A stretch of 64,000 nt of DNA from Actinomadura alba (GTDB lineage Bacteria > Actinomycetota > Actinomycetes > Streptosporangiales > Streptosporangiaceae), in assembly GCF_014323705.1 (NCBI RefSeq), contig NZ_JABVEC010000031.1, positions 1 through 64,000 of the forward strand, written 5' to 3'. The translations under genes and the position numbers were made by a program. The notes below the pieces were generated by a model. That model searched no databases. It was not told where the DNA came from and saw nothing but the letters and a program-made list of their open reading frames with translations. Below are positions 1 through 7,714 of this stretch, piece by piece (position 1 is the first letter of the stretch; every line of letters begins with the position of its first letter).

Positions 1-9
1 TCGCGCGCG

Positions 10-537
10 TCAGCTCCGTTCCTGGACATCGCAGGTCTGCAGGCCGGCCCCGGTGATGACGGTGACGCCGATCCGCTCGGTCGCGTTCCGTGGCACTCCA
101 GCGAACTCGAACGTCTGCGGCCGGCCCGTGTTGGTGGCGCTCTTGGTCATCGAATCCCGGCCGGTGACCTCGACGAACGCCGCGACGTAGCCGCTGCCGG
201 GAAAGTGCACGCTCACCCGTACGGTGTCACCGAAGCGCTCGTAACGAGCCGATCGGGCCGGGCACGGCAGGGCGCCGCCGGCCGTCGTGTCCCGGGGCGC
301 CGGCCTGGCCGGAGCGGCGGCCTCGCCGCTGCCGCCGCCGCGCGTCGGCGGAGCGGACGCCGCCGGAGGCACGGCGGGCGTGGCGGAGGCGGGGACGGGA
401 GCGGGGGAACCGCTCACGGCGGCGGATGCCGGAGGCCTGACGCCGGGCTCGTCGCGCATCACCGCGTCGACCAGGATCGCCAGTGCGACGGCGACCAGCA
501 GGAGCGCACCGCCATAGCCGAGAACGCTGGACTTCAT
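10..537 (-). CDS. Hypothetical membrane-anchored protein
   Basis: Predicted 175-aa protein. Residues about 5-25 form one hydrophobic segment (LLLVAVALAILV), followed by a long Ala/Pro/Thr/Ser-rich linker to about residue 90. The C-terminal part is a compact soluble segment with two cysteines (ALPCP near residue 92 and QTCDV near the end) that could pair outside the cell. The most likely topology is a single-pass anchor with an exported tail. It lies 134 nt downstream of thrS on the same strand. A TTGACC element (597-602) and TAATCT (571-576) lie upstream, but their 20-nt spacing is long, so the promoter is uncertain. I do not recognise the family. Confidence 0.6.
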   Translation of the reverse strand: MKSSVLGYGGALLLVAVALAILVDAVMRDEPGVRPPASAAVSGSPAPVPASATPAVPPAASAPPTRGGGSGEAAAPARPAPRDTTAGGALPCPARSARYERFGDTVRVSVHFPGSGYVAAFVEVTGRDSMTKSATNTGRPQTFEFAGVPRNATERIGVTVITGAGLQTCDVQERS

Positions 538-671
538 CCCGCTCTCTCCCCGCCGTCCGTACCGACGCCGAGATTACCAAGCGGAAGGAGCGCGACGGTC
601 AATCCGGCCTCCCCCGGCCGACTGCGCCGAGGACGAGCCGCGGGCCCGCCCGTCGTGCTTCGGAGGCCGGA

Positions 672-2744
672 TCAGATCTGGACGCGGCCCTCGACGGCCT
701 TGACGATCTCGGCCACGGCGGCGTCGACGGAGACCCCGTTGTTCTGTTCCCCGCTGCGGTAGCGGAACGACACCGCGCCCTTGGCGACATCGTCGTCGCC
801 GGCGAGCAGCATGTACGGGACCTTCTGCTTCTGCGCGTTGCGGATCTTCTTCTGCATCCGGTCCGCGGAGGTGTCGACCTCGACCCGGATGCCGCGCTCG
901 CGCAGGCCGGCGGCGACCTTCTCCAGATGGGCGATGTGGTCATCGGAGATCGGGATGCCGACGACCTGCACCGGGGCGAGCCACGGCGGCAGGGCACCCG
1001 CGTAGTGCTCGAGCAGCACTCCGAAGAACCGCTCGATCGAGCCGAACAGAGCCCGATGGATCATGACGGGCTGCTGCCGGGATCCGTCGGCCGCCTGGTA
1101 CTCGAGCCCGAACCGCTTCGGCTGGTTGAAGTCCACCTGGATGGTGGACAGCTGCCAGGTCCGGCCGATGGCGTCCTTGGCCTGTACGGAGATCTTCGGG
1201 CCGTAGAAGGCCGCCCCGCCCGGATCGGGCACGAGGTCCAGCCCGGAGTCGTCGGCCGCCTCCTGCAACGCGGCGGTGGCCTCGGCCCAGTCCTCGTGGG
1301 AGCCGATGAACTTCTCCGAGTCGTCCCTGGTGGACAGCTCCAGGAAGAACTCACTGAGCCCGTAGTCGCGCAGCAGCCCGAGCACGAAGGTCAGCAGGCT
1401 CTTGAGCTCCTGCGCCATCTGCTCCTTGGTGCAGTAGATGTGGGCGTCGTCCTGGGTCATGCCCCGGACCCTGGTCAGCCCGTGCACGACCCCGGACTTC
1501 TCGAAGCGATAGACGGTGCCCAGCTCGAACAGCCGCAACGGCAGCTCGCGGTAGGACCGGCCGCGGGCCCGGAAGATCAGGTTGTGCATCGGGCAGTTCA
1601 TCGGCTTGAGGTAGTACTCCGCGCCGTCCATCTCCATGGGCGGGAACATGTCGTCCTTGTACCAGCCCAGGTGCCCGGAGGTCTCGAACAGGTCGCCCTT
1701 GGTGATGTGCGGCGTGTTGACGAACTCGTACCCGGACTCTTCGTGACGCAGGCGGGAGTAGTCCTCCATCACCTTGCGCACGACGCCGCCCTTGGGATGG
1801 AAGACCGCCAGCCCGCTGCCGATCTCGTTCGGGAACGAGAAGAGGTCGAGCTCGACGCCGAGCTTGCGGTGGTCGCGCCGCTCGGCCTCCTCGAGCAGCT
1901 TGAGGTACTCGTCCTGCTTGTCGCGGGACTCCCACGCGGTGCCGTAGATGCGCTGCAGCTGAGGGTTCTTCTCACTCCCCCGCCAGTAGGCGCCGCCGGT
2001 TCGCATGAGCTTGAACGCGGGAACGTTGCGGGTGGTGGGCAGGTGCGGGCCCCGGCACAGGTCCTTCCACCGCAGGTCGCCGGACTTGGCGTCGAGGTTG
2101 TCGTAGATGGTCAGCTCGCCGCCGCCGACCTCGACGCTCGAACCGTCATCGGACGACGCGCCGCCCTTGAGCCCGATGAGCTCCAGCTTGTACGGCTCGT
2201 CAGCGAGCTCCTCGCGGGCGGCGTCGTCGGAGACGACCCGCCGGGAGAACCGCTGGCCCTGCTTGACGATCTCGCGCATCCGCTTCTCGACGCGCTTCAG
2301 GTCGTCGGGGGTGAAGGGGTCCTTCACGTCGAAGTCGTAGTAGAAGCCGTTCTCGACCGGCGGGCCGATGCCGAGCCTGGCGTCGGGGAACAGCTCCTGG
2401 ACGGCCTGGGCCATCACGTGGGCGGTGGAGTGCCGCAGGATCGCCCGGCCGTCGTCGGAGCCGATCTCGACCGGTTCGACGGCGTCGCCGTCCCGTACCT
2501 CGTGGGTGAGATCGCGGAGCTCGCCGTTGACCCGCGCGGCGATGACCGTCCGGCCGTCGGCCCCCAGAGCGTCCCCGGCGGTCGTGCCGGCCGCCACCAC
2601 ACGCTCGCTGCCGTCGAGGGTGATGCGTAGCTCAGACACGGTCGACACGGGAACTCCTTGATCGGAAAGAGATGCGGGGATACGGGTCTCGCTGGACTCC
2701 GATGTTATCGACTCGGGGTCGGTGCCGGGTGTGACCGGCTTCAT
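672..2744 (-). CDS. thrS: Threonine--tRNA ligase
   Basis: Charges tRNA-Thr with threonine in the cytoplasm. Domains appear in family order: N-terminal TGS domain, the second editing-type domain (HSTAHVMAQAV), the class II catalytic core with the zinc-site segment MNCPMHNLIF and motif 2 around RVRGMTQDDAHIYC, and a C-terminal anticodon-binding domain (PPWLAPVQVVGIPISDDH). Two starts look usable. ATG 2744 has AGAGGAG six bases upstream and gives 690 aa. GTG 2648 has AAGGAG five to six bases upstream and gives 658 aa, the usual length for actinobacterial ThrRS. The extra N-terminal 32 residues are Ser/Thr/Pro-rich and unlike a TGS domain, so 2648 may be the mature start. The gene is preceded by a Thr-codon leader and an attenuator-like structure. 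Confidence 0.97.
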   Translation of the reverse strand: MKPVTPGTDPESITSESSETRIPASLSDQGVPVSTVSELRITLDGSERVVAAGTTAGDALGADGRTVIAARVNGELRDLTHEVRDGDAVEPVEIGSDDGRAILRHSTAHVMAQAVQELFPDARLGIGPPVENGFYYDFDVKDPFTPDDLKRVEKRMREIVKQGQRFSRRVVSDDAAREELADEPYKLELIGLKGGASSDDGSSVEVGGGELTIYDNLDAKSGDLRWKDLCRGPHLPTTRNVPAFKLMRTGGAYWRGSEKNPQLQRIYGTAWESRDKQDEYLKLLEEAERRDHRKLGVELDLFSFPNEIGSGLAVFHPKGGVVRKVMEDYSRLRHEESGYEFVNTPHITKGDLFETSGHLGWYKDDMFPPMEMDGAEYYLKPMNCPMHNLIFRARGRSYRELPLRLFELGTVYRFEKSGVVHGLTRVRGMTQDDAHIYCTKEQMAQELKSLLTFVLGLLRDYGLSEFFLELSTRDDSEKFIGSHEDWAEATAALQEAADDSGLDLVPDPGGAAFYGPKISVQAKDAIGRTWQLSTIQVDFNQPKRFGLEYQAADGSRQQPVMIHRALFGSIERFFGVLLEHYAGALPPWLAPVQVVGIPISDDHIAHLEKVAAGLRERGIRVEVDTSADRMQKKIRNAQKQKVPYMLLAGDDDVAKGAVSFRYRSGEQNNGVSVDAAVAEIVKAVEGRVQI

Positions 2745-2760
2745 GATCGCTCCTCTCGGG

Positions 2761-2812
2761 CGGGAGCGATCCCGAAAGCCATGAGGCCCCGGGATCGCTC
2801 CCGGGGCCTCAT
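2761..2812 (-). promoter_or_regulatory. thrS attenuator: two mutually exclusive hairpins
   Basis: On the transcribed (minus) strand, 2812-2800 pairs perfectly with 2793-2781 (13 bp, 6-nt loop), giving a terminator-like hairpin followed only by a short U-rich patch. The segment 2803-2790, which includes that loop and one flank, is also perfectly complementary to 2774-2761 (14 bp). The two helices cannot form together. The second ends one base before the thrS Shine-Dalgarno region. With the Thr-rich leader ORF just upstream, this is the topology of ribosome-controlled attenuation. Which helix is on or off is inferred, not shown. Confidence 0.7.
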
Positions 2813-2829
2813 CGCGCTGCTCAGGTGGG

Positions 2830-2892
2830 TCAGCGCACGCGACCGGCTCGCCGGGCCGAGCCCGGCGTCGTCGTCTCCAGTGCCACTGCCAT
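2830..2892 (-). CDS. thrS leader peptide with three consecutive Thr codons
   Basis: A 20-codon ORF starting at ATG 2892 and ending at TGA 2830. It reads M-A-V-A-L-E-T-T-T-P-G and then a basic Ala/Arg-rich tail. Codons 7-9 are ACG ACG ACG. An alternative GTG start at codon 3 has GAGG seven bases upstream. The ORF ends 18 nt before the attenuator hairpin, so a ribosome stalled at the Thr run or released at the stop would affect folding differently. Ribosome stalling at regulatory codons is the established mechanism for amino-acid attenuators such as the E. coli thr leader. That this peptide is translated is inferred. Confidence 0.72.
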   Translation of the reverse strand: MAVALETTTPGSARRAGRVR

Positions 2893-2898
2893 GCCTCG

Positions 2899-2904
2899 AT
2901 GCTA
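2899..2904 (-). promoter_or_regulatory. Candidate -10 element for the thrS leader (leaderless)
   Basis: TAGCAT on the minus strand lies six bases before the leader ATG at 2892, the spacing expected when transcription starts at the start codon. It overlaps the TAG stop codon of ssuD. No good -35 element is visible. Read-through from the ssu operon is an alternative source of thrS transcript. Confidence 0.45.
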
Positions 2905-4056
2905 GCGGACGAGTGCTTCGTCGCGCCGGATCACCCCTCGGCGGCGCAGTTCGGGCAGGACGCCCTCCCCGAACCAGTACGCCTCCTCGAGGTGCGGGTA
3001 ACCGGAGAAGATGAACTCCTCGATGCCGAGGTCGGCGTACTCCTCGATCCGGTCGGCGACCTGCTCGTGGCTGCCCACCAGCGCGGTGCCCGCTCCCCCG
3101 CGCACGAGCCCCACGCCCGCCCAGAGGTTCGGATAGATCTCCAGGTCATGCGAGGATCCGCCGCCCCTGAAGTCCGCGTGCAGCTCGCGCATCCGCCGCT
3201 GGCCGACCGAGTCACTGGCGGCCAGCGCCTTCTGGGCCTGCGCGATGTGGGCGGGGTCGAGGTCGTCGAGCAGGCGGCCGGCGACCGCCCACGCCTCCTT
3301 GCCGCTGTCCCGGCTGATGGTGTGCAGCCGGATGCCGAACCGCATGGTGCGCCCTTGGTCGTCAGCGAGCTTGCGGATCCACGCGATCTTCTCCGCGACC
3401 AGCTCGGGCGGCTCACCCCACGTCAGGTAGACGTCCACGTGCCGCGCCGCGACCGCGCCCGCCGGCTCGGACGAGCCGCCGAAGTAGACCTCCGGCAGCG
3501 GGTCCGGCGGCTCGGCCACCAGGGCACCCTCGACCTGGTAGTGCTCGCCGTCGAAGTCGTACGGCTCTCCGGTCCACGCGCCCCGGACGACGGACAGGAA
3601 CTCGTCCGTGCGCGCGTACCGCTCGGCGTGCGGCAGGTGGTCGCCGAAGCGGCGCTGCTCGACGGACTCGCCCCCGGTGACGACGTTCAGCAGCAGCCGG
3701 CCACGGGAGATGCGCTGGTACGTGGCGGCCATCTGGGCCGCGAGTGTGGGCGAGACGAAGCCGGGCCGGAACGCCACGAGGAACTTCAGCCGGGACGTCT
3801 CGCGGATCAGCGCGGCCGTCACCAGCCAGGCGTCCTCGCACCAGGTGCCGGTCGGGGTCAGCACGGCCTCGAAGCCGAGCTGTTCGGCCGACCGTGCGAT
3901 CTGTGCGAGGTAGTCGATGTCCGGCGGGCGGAACCGGTTGGCGCTGCCGGAGCGCTCGTCGGGCCGGCCGATCCCCTTGGGGACGCTGTGGCCGCCGCCC
4001 ACGAGGGTGCGGCCATCGCCGGTGGTGGGCAGGAACCAGTGGAACTTGAGTGTCAT
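2902..4056 (-). CDS. ssuD: FMNH2-dependent alkanesulfonate monooxygenase
   Basis: 384-aa bacterial luciferase-like flavin monooxygenase that cleaves alkanesulfonates to aldehyde and sulfite, supplying sulfur when sulfate is scarce. The typical SsuD signatures are present: N-terminal KFHWFLPTTGDGR, the FRPPDIDYLAQIARSAEQLGF segment, AFRPGFVSPTLAAQMAATYQ and RLLLNVVTGG. Length matches the family (about 380 aa). It is the last gene of ssuCBAD, 12 nt after ssuA. The reduced flavin must come from a separate reductase, and no ssuE-like gene lies in this operon. Confidence 0.95.
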   Translation of the reverse strand: MTLKFHWFLPTTGDGRTLVGGGHSVPKGIGRPDERSGSANRFRPPDIDYLAQIARSAEQLGFEAVLTPTGTWCEDAWLVTAALIRETSRLKFLVAFRPGFVSPTLAAQMAATYQRISRGRLLLNVVTGGESVEQRRFGDHLPHAERYARTDEFLSVVRGAWTGEPYDFDGEHYQVEGALVAEPPDPLPEVYFGGSSEPAGAVAARHVDVYLTWGEPPELVAEKIAWIRKLADDQGRTMRFGIRLHTISRDSGKEAWAVAGRLLDDLDPAHIAQAQKALAASDSVGQRRMRELHADFRGGGSSHDLEIYPNLWAGVGLVRGGAGTALVGSHEQVADRIEEYADLGIEEFIFSGYPHLEEAYWFGEGVLPELRRRGVIRRDEALVR

Positions 4057-4068
4057 CGGAGCCTCCGT

Positions 4069-5082
4069 TCAGCCGGCCGGGACGGTGTCGTTGAACCGGG
4101 GATCGATGAAGTCGGCGATCTTCACCTTGCCCGGCAGCACTTTCGCCTCGGAGAACGAGTCGGCGAGCTGCTGTTCCGAGGAGATCAGCGTGTCGTCCAG
4201 CTTCACGATCGTGGTGAGCCGGCGTTCTACCGCCTTCTCGGCGACCGGCACCGGCAGGCCGGTGTCCTTCGCCCAGATCGCGGCCCACTCTTTCTGGTGG
4301 TCGTTGGTCCACAGCACCGACCGCTGGAACCGGGCCAGGAAGTCCTTCAGCGCCGCGGTGCGGCCCGGGTCGTCGAGCGCCTTCCGTGAGGTCACCTGGA
4401 AGCCGTAGCCGTTCACGTAGCCCTTGCCGTCGACCAGGATGCGGGCGTTCGCCTGGGCCTCCGCCTGGGCGGTGTACGGCTCCCATGCGGCCCAGGCGTC
4501 GACCTTCCCGCCGGTCAGGGCGGTGAGCGCGTCGGCGGGCTGCAGGTACTGCGGCTGGATGTCGGCGAAGCTCAGGCCGTTCTTCTTCAGCACGCCGAGC
4601 AGCTGACCGTGGGCGGAGCTGCCCTTGGCGACCGCGATCTTCTTGCCCCTGAGGTCGGCGGGCGAGCGGATCGCGGAGTCCCGGGGCACCAGGATGGCCT
4701 GTCCGTCCAGCCGCACGTCGGTGCCGCCCACGATCACGATGCTGGAGTTCGCGGCCGCGGCGAAGATCGGCGGGGTGTTGCCCACCGAGCCGAAGTCGAC
4801 CGCGCCCGCGTTGATGCCCTCGAGGATCGGCGGGCCGGATGTGAACAGCGACCAGCTGATCTTGTACGGGGTGCCGTCGAGCTCGCCCGCCGCCGTCAGC
4901 AGGGACTGGATGCTGGAGCCCTTCTGGTCGCCGACGCGCAACGTCACCTTGGCGAGGTCGGCCGGCCCGTCCGCTGCCGAGGCGCCCTCCGAGTCGTCGC
5001 CCCCACCGCACGCAGCGGTCACCGTCGTGAGGACGAGTGCGGCGATGAGCGTGATGAGCCGTCTGGTCGTGTGGTTGGTCAT
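4069..5082 (-). CDS. ssuA: Aliphatic sulfonate ABC transporter, substrate-binding lipoprotein
   Basis: 337-aa extracytoplasmic binding protein. The N-terminus (MTNHTTRRLITLIAALVL, then a lipobox-like TTVTAACGGG) is a lipoprotein signal with Cys as the lipidation site. The mature part has the SsuA/NMT1 fold signatures: VTLRVGDQKGSSIQSLL, INAGAVDFGSVGNTPPIFAAA and KVDAWAAWEPYTAQAEA. The start at 5082 was chosen because it gives a clean signal peptide and its ATG overlaps the ssuB stop (ATGA), implying translational coupling. A longer open frame upstream runs through ssuB and is not used. Confidence 0.93.
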   Translation of the reverse strand: MTNHTTRRLITLIAALVLTTVTAACGGGDDSEGASAADGPADLAKVTLRVGDQKGSSIQSLLTAAGELDGTPYKISWSLFTSGPPILEGINAGAVDFGSVGNTPPIFAAAANSSIVIVGGTDVRLDGQAILVPRDSAIRSPADLRGKKIAVAKGSSAHGQLLGVLKKNGLSFADIQPQYLQPADALTALTGGKVDAWAAWEPYTAQAEAQANARILVDGKGYVNGYGFQVTSRKALDDPGRTAALKDFLARFQRSVLWTNDHQKEWAAIWAKDTGLPVPVAEKAVERRLTTIVKLDDTLISSEQQLADSFSEAKVLPGKVKIADFIDPRFNDTVPAG

Positions 5083-5921
5083 GCCGTTCCTTCGGGGGTG
5101 ACACCGAGCTGGGTGAGCAGGGCGGAGCGGAGGTCGATCAGATCGGGATGGTCGCGGTGGCGGGGCCTGGGCAGGCTGACCCGCGATTCGTGCGCGATCG
5201 CGCCGCCGTCCAGGACGAGCACGCGATCGGCGAGGAGCAGGGCCTCGTCGACGTCGTGGGTGACGAGCAGGATGCCGGGTCCGTGCCGGCTCCACAGGTC
5301 GAGGACCAGCCGGTGGATGGTGATCCGGGTGAGCGCGTCGAGCGCGCTGAACGGCTCGTCCAGGAGCAGCAGGTCGGGCTCGCGGACGAGGGCGCGAGCG
5401 AGCGAGGCGCGCTGTGCCTCTCCGCCGGAGAGGGTGAGCGGCCAGGCCTGGGCGCGTTCGGTCAGCCCGACCTCCGCGAGCGCCGCCTCGGCCGCCCCGC
5501 GGGGATCGGGCAGCCGCAGGCCGAGGGCGACGTTGGCCCACACCCTCTTCCACGGCACCAGCCGGGGCTCCTGGAAGGCGACGGCGACCGTGCCGTCCAC
5601 GGTGAACTCGCCGCCGGTGTCGCGGTCCAGGCCGGCCAGTGCCCTCAGCAGCGTGGACTTGCCCGAGCCGCTGCGGCCGAGGAGGGCGACGAACTCGCCG
5701 CGCCTGATCTCCAGGTCGACACCGTCCAGCACGGTGCGTTCACCGAACGCCTTGGTCAGTGCGGTGGTGCGGGCCACCGGGCCGCCGGTGGCGGGCGGGC
5801 CGGGCGGCGCCGCCGCGCCGGTCGCGCCGCCCGGCACGTCCTCGGTCACGCCGCCGGACACGGCGCTGGTCACGGCGCTGGTCACGTCACCGGTCACCGG
5901 GCCAGGAATCCGCGTCGCCAT
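5079..5921 (-). CDS. ssuB: Aliphatic sulfonate ABC transporter, ATP-binding protein
   Basis: 280-aa ABC ATPase. Walker A is GRSGSGKS, the signature motif is LSGGEAQRASLARALV, and Walker B is LLLLDEPFSALD followed by the switch His in LLVTHDVDEAL. The first 45 residues are a low-complexity Val/Thr/Ala/Gly/Pro extension not normally found in SsuB. Starts further in, just before the TTALTKAFGERTVLDGV segment, would remove it. The 5' end overlaps ssuC by 28 nt and the 3' end overlaps ssuA by 4 nt, so the genes are tightly coupled. Confidence 0.92.
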   Translation of the reverse strand: MATRIPGPVTGDVTSAVTSAVSGGVTEDVPGGATGAAAPPGPPATGGPVARTTALTKAFGERTVLDGVDLEIRRGEFVALLGRSGSGKSTLLRALAGLDRDTGGEFTVDGTVAVAFQEPRLVPWKRVWANVALGLRLPDPRGAAEAALAEVGLTERAQAWPLTLSGGEAQRASLARALVREPDLLLLDEPFSALDALTRITIHRLVLDLWSRHGPGILLVTHDVDEALLLADRVLVLDGGAIAHESRVSLPRPRHRDHPDLIDLRSALLTQLGVTPEGTA

Positions 5922-6721
5922 GCGAGGGCCCTCCTCTCCAGCAGCCGTACGATCGCGTCGGTGACGAGCCCGAGCACCGCGTAGACCAGCAGGCCCAGCA
6001 CGACGATGTCCGTGCGGAGGAACTCACGGGCGTCATTGATCATGAACCCGAGCCCCTTGTTGGCGTTGATCTGCTCCGCGACGATCAGCGCGAGCCAGGC
6101 GACGCCGAGGCTCTGCCGCAGCCCGACGAGCGCCTGCGGCAGAGCGCCGGGCAGCACGATGTGGCGGATGAGGGCGAACCGGCCGAGGCTGAGCACCTGA
6201 CCGACCTCGGCGAGCTTGCCGTCGACGCCCCGGATCCCGGCGAAGGTGTTGAGGTAGAGGGGGAAGGCGACACCGAAGGCGACCAGCGCGACCTTGGGCG
6301 TCTCGCCGATGCCGAACCAGAGAATGAACAGCGGGATCAGCCCGAACAGCGGCAGTGCCCGCAGCATCTGCATCGGCGGGTCCACGGCGTTCTCGCCGAT
6401 CCGGCTGAGCCCGGCGACGAGGGCGAGCCCCACGCCGATCACCGCGCCGATGACGAACCCGGTCGCCGCCCGCTGCAGCGACACCGCGATCGCGCTGGTG
6501 AGGGTGCCGTCGCGGAACAGGTCGAGCCCGGCCGCGGCGATCTTGTCGGGGGCCGCGAGCAGCCGTTCGGGAAGCACTCCGGTGCTGCTGGCGAGCTGCC
6601 ACAGCACGAGGAGCGCGAGAGGGCTGGCGACGCGGTGCAGTACGGCCCGCGAACGCATCGCGGGTGGTTTGAGGCGCGCCCGTTGCGGAGGGCGCGCAAT
6701 ATCCAGGGAGGAGGTGGACAC
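5894..6721 (-). CDS. ssuC: Aliphatic sulfonate ABC transporter, permease
   Basis: 275-aa inner-membrane permease with about six hydrophobic segments and the typical SsuC/TauC features: a cytoplasmic EAA-like loop (AEVGQVLSLGRFALIRHIVLPGALP), LPLFGLIPLFILWFGIGE and the GLGFMINDAREF segment near the C-terminus. The start is GTG 6721, with AAGGGG eight bases upstream. It is the first gene of the ssuCBAD operon. Its promoter carries a motif shared with the cysteine dioxygenase gene upstream. Confidence 0.94.
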   Translation of the reverse strand: MSTSSLDIARPPQRARLKPPAMRSRAVLHRVASPLALLVLWQLASSTGVLPERLLAAPDKIAAAGLDLFRDGTLTSAIAVSLQRAATGFVIGAVIGVGLALVAGLSRIGENAVDPPMQMLRALPLFGLIPLFILWFGIGETPKVALVAFGVAFPLYLNTFAGIRGVDGKLAEVGQVLSLGRFALIRHIVLPGALPQALVGLRQSLGVAWLALIVAEQINANKGLGFMINDAREFLRTDIVVLGLLVYAVLGLVTDAIVRLLERRALAWRRGFLAR

Positions 6722-6738
6722 GGGCGGGACCCCTTCGA

Positions 6739-6768
6739 AGTATGGCGAAATCCCACTAAGTCTATAGG
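6739..6768 (-). promoter_or_regulatory. ssu operon promoter with sulfur-gene-associated motif
   Basis: The plus strand at 6752-6768 reads CCCACTAAGTCTATAGG, a near-palindrome of the form CCTAy-TAAGTC-wATAGG. A -10-like CATACT (minus) lies at 6739-6744. The same 17-bp motif and a similar -10 region stand before the cysteine dioxygenase leader at 7587-7603. The motif overlaps the -35 position, so a repressor or activator could control both units together. The regulator is not known from the sequence. Confidence 0.55.
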
Positions 6769-6940
6769 CTAACTAGGTTTTAGGACATGAACGGCCGCCA
6801 TGGCCGCCCGCCGTCCGGCCGGACGGACGTGCCGACGGGACGGACCCGGGCGCCCCGCCGGCCGGCATGGCGCGGGGTGTCGGCACGGCGCGGGGACGCC
6901 GGGGCGGATCAGCCCCGTGCCGTCCGCGCCGCGGAGGGCG

Positions 6941-7441
6941 TCACCAGTCGTCGGCGCTCTCGGTGGCGAGTTCGACGAGCCGGCCGTCGGCGTCGAGGTC
7001 GTACCGCCGCATCGTGGCCAGCGGCGGCGAGTACACGTGCACGCTCACCGCCGGAGCCGTGGAGGTGTTGCGGACGTCGTGGACGTAACCGGCGCCGAAC
7101 CGCCGGCTCTCACCACTGGCGAGCACGCGCCCCGTAGTGACGCCGCGCTCCTCGAGGCTGCCGAGCACCACGGTGAAGGCGCCCGCGGCACCGCCGTGGT
7201 CATGGAGTCCGGTGGACTGGCCGGGCAGCCAGCTGATCAGCCATACCTCGTGCTCATCGTCCAGGTGGACGCGCTCGTACCAGCGCCCATCGGCGCTCAG
7301 CCGCACCCGGTGCAGCCAGTTCTCCGGGTGGTCGGCGAACCTCCGCGCCCTGGCGGCGAGTTCGGCCGGGTCGAGGCCGGGCGAGTCAAGGCCGGGCTGG
7401 GCGATTTCGGGCAGGCGGGTATCGGTCGCGATGGTGGTCAT
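6941..7441 (-). CDS. Cysteine dioxygenase family protein
   Basis: 166-aa cupin of the type I cysteine dioxygenase family, which oxidises cysteine to cysteine sulfinate with a non-heme iron. The metal-binding cupin motif 1 (STGLHDHGGAAGAFTVVLG) supplies the two first His ligands. The third His is expected in GAGYVHDVRN. The start ATG 7441 has GAGGAGAG five bases upstream. The gene runs in the same direction as ssuCBAD but has its own promoter and leader ORF. Its placement suggests sulfur recycling with the sulfonate system. Thiol substrates other than cysteine are possible in this family. Confidence 0.9.
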   Translation of the reverse strand: MTTIATDTRLPEIAQPGLDSPGLDPAELAARARRFADHPENWLHRVRLSADGRWYERVHLDDEHEVWLISWLPGQSTGLHDHGGAAGAFTVVLGSLEERGVTTGRVLASGESRRFGAGYVHDVRNTSTAPAVSVHVYSPPLATMRRYDLDADGRLVELATESADDW

Positions 7442-7465
7442 GCGGTCTCTCCTCGGCGTGCTGGG

Positions 7466-7540
7466 TCAACGGGCGGATCGGCGAACCGAACCCGGACACA
7501 GCGCGCTGGCCTGCCGTCGCAGGTCGACGTGCAGGCGCAC
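7466..7540 (-). CDS. Putative cysteine-responsive leader peptide upstream of cysteine dioxygenase
   Basis: A 24-codon ORF from GTG 7540 to TGA 7466. Its start, MRLHVDLRRQASALC, matches the short HVDLxRxASALC peptides annotated as putative leader peptides before sulfur-metabolism genes in many actinomycetes. A single TGT (Cys) codon lies at position 15. It ends 25 nt before the dioxygenase ATG. A second overlapping frame (ATG 7542 to TGA 7438) would encode 34 aa beginning M-C-A-C-T-S-T-C and overlaps the dioxygenase start codon (ATGA). Either frame could sense Cys-tRNA supply. Only the first resembles the known family. Confidence 0.68.
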   Translation of the reverse strand: MRLHVDLRRQASALCPGSVRRSAR

Positions 7541-7570
7541 ATGGAGGAGCCTCGCGGAACTCACCCGATG

Positions 7571-7603
7571 AGCATGGCGCAAATTACCTATTAAGTCAAT
7601 CGG
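7571..7603 (-). promoter_or_regulatory. Promoter and putative operator of the cysteine dioxygenase leader transcript
   Basis: On the minus strand TTGACT (7599-7594) and CATGCT (7576-7571) are separated by 17 bp, a good vegetative promoter. The -35 hexamer lies inside CCTATTAAGTCAATCGG (7587-7603, plus strand), the motif shared with the ssu promoter. The expected start site is near 7564, giving about 24 nt of untranslated RNA before the leader ORF. Confidence 0.6.
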
Positions 7604-7714
7604 AAATAGCGGCAAGCGGATCGCCGGCAGAACGGGCCGATACCTGTGGGGCGTACGCCGAATCACTCTCCGGACGCAGGACACCACCGTGATCCAGCGC
7701 TTAGCTTTGGATCG

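Noticed and set aside
483..2630. Long open frame on the plus strand through thrS (715 codons)
   Set aside because: It is antisense to a clear ThrRS gene, has a repetitive Leu/Asp/Val/Gly composition with no recognisable domain, and is the shadow expected in GC-rich DNA.
2899..4389. Plus-strand open frame opposite ssuD and ssuA
   Set aside because: Antisense to well-supported sulfonate genes and of low-complexity composition.
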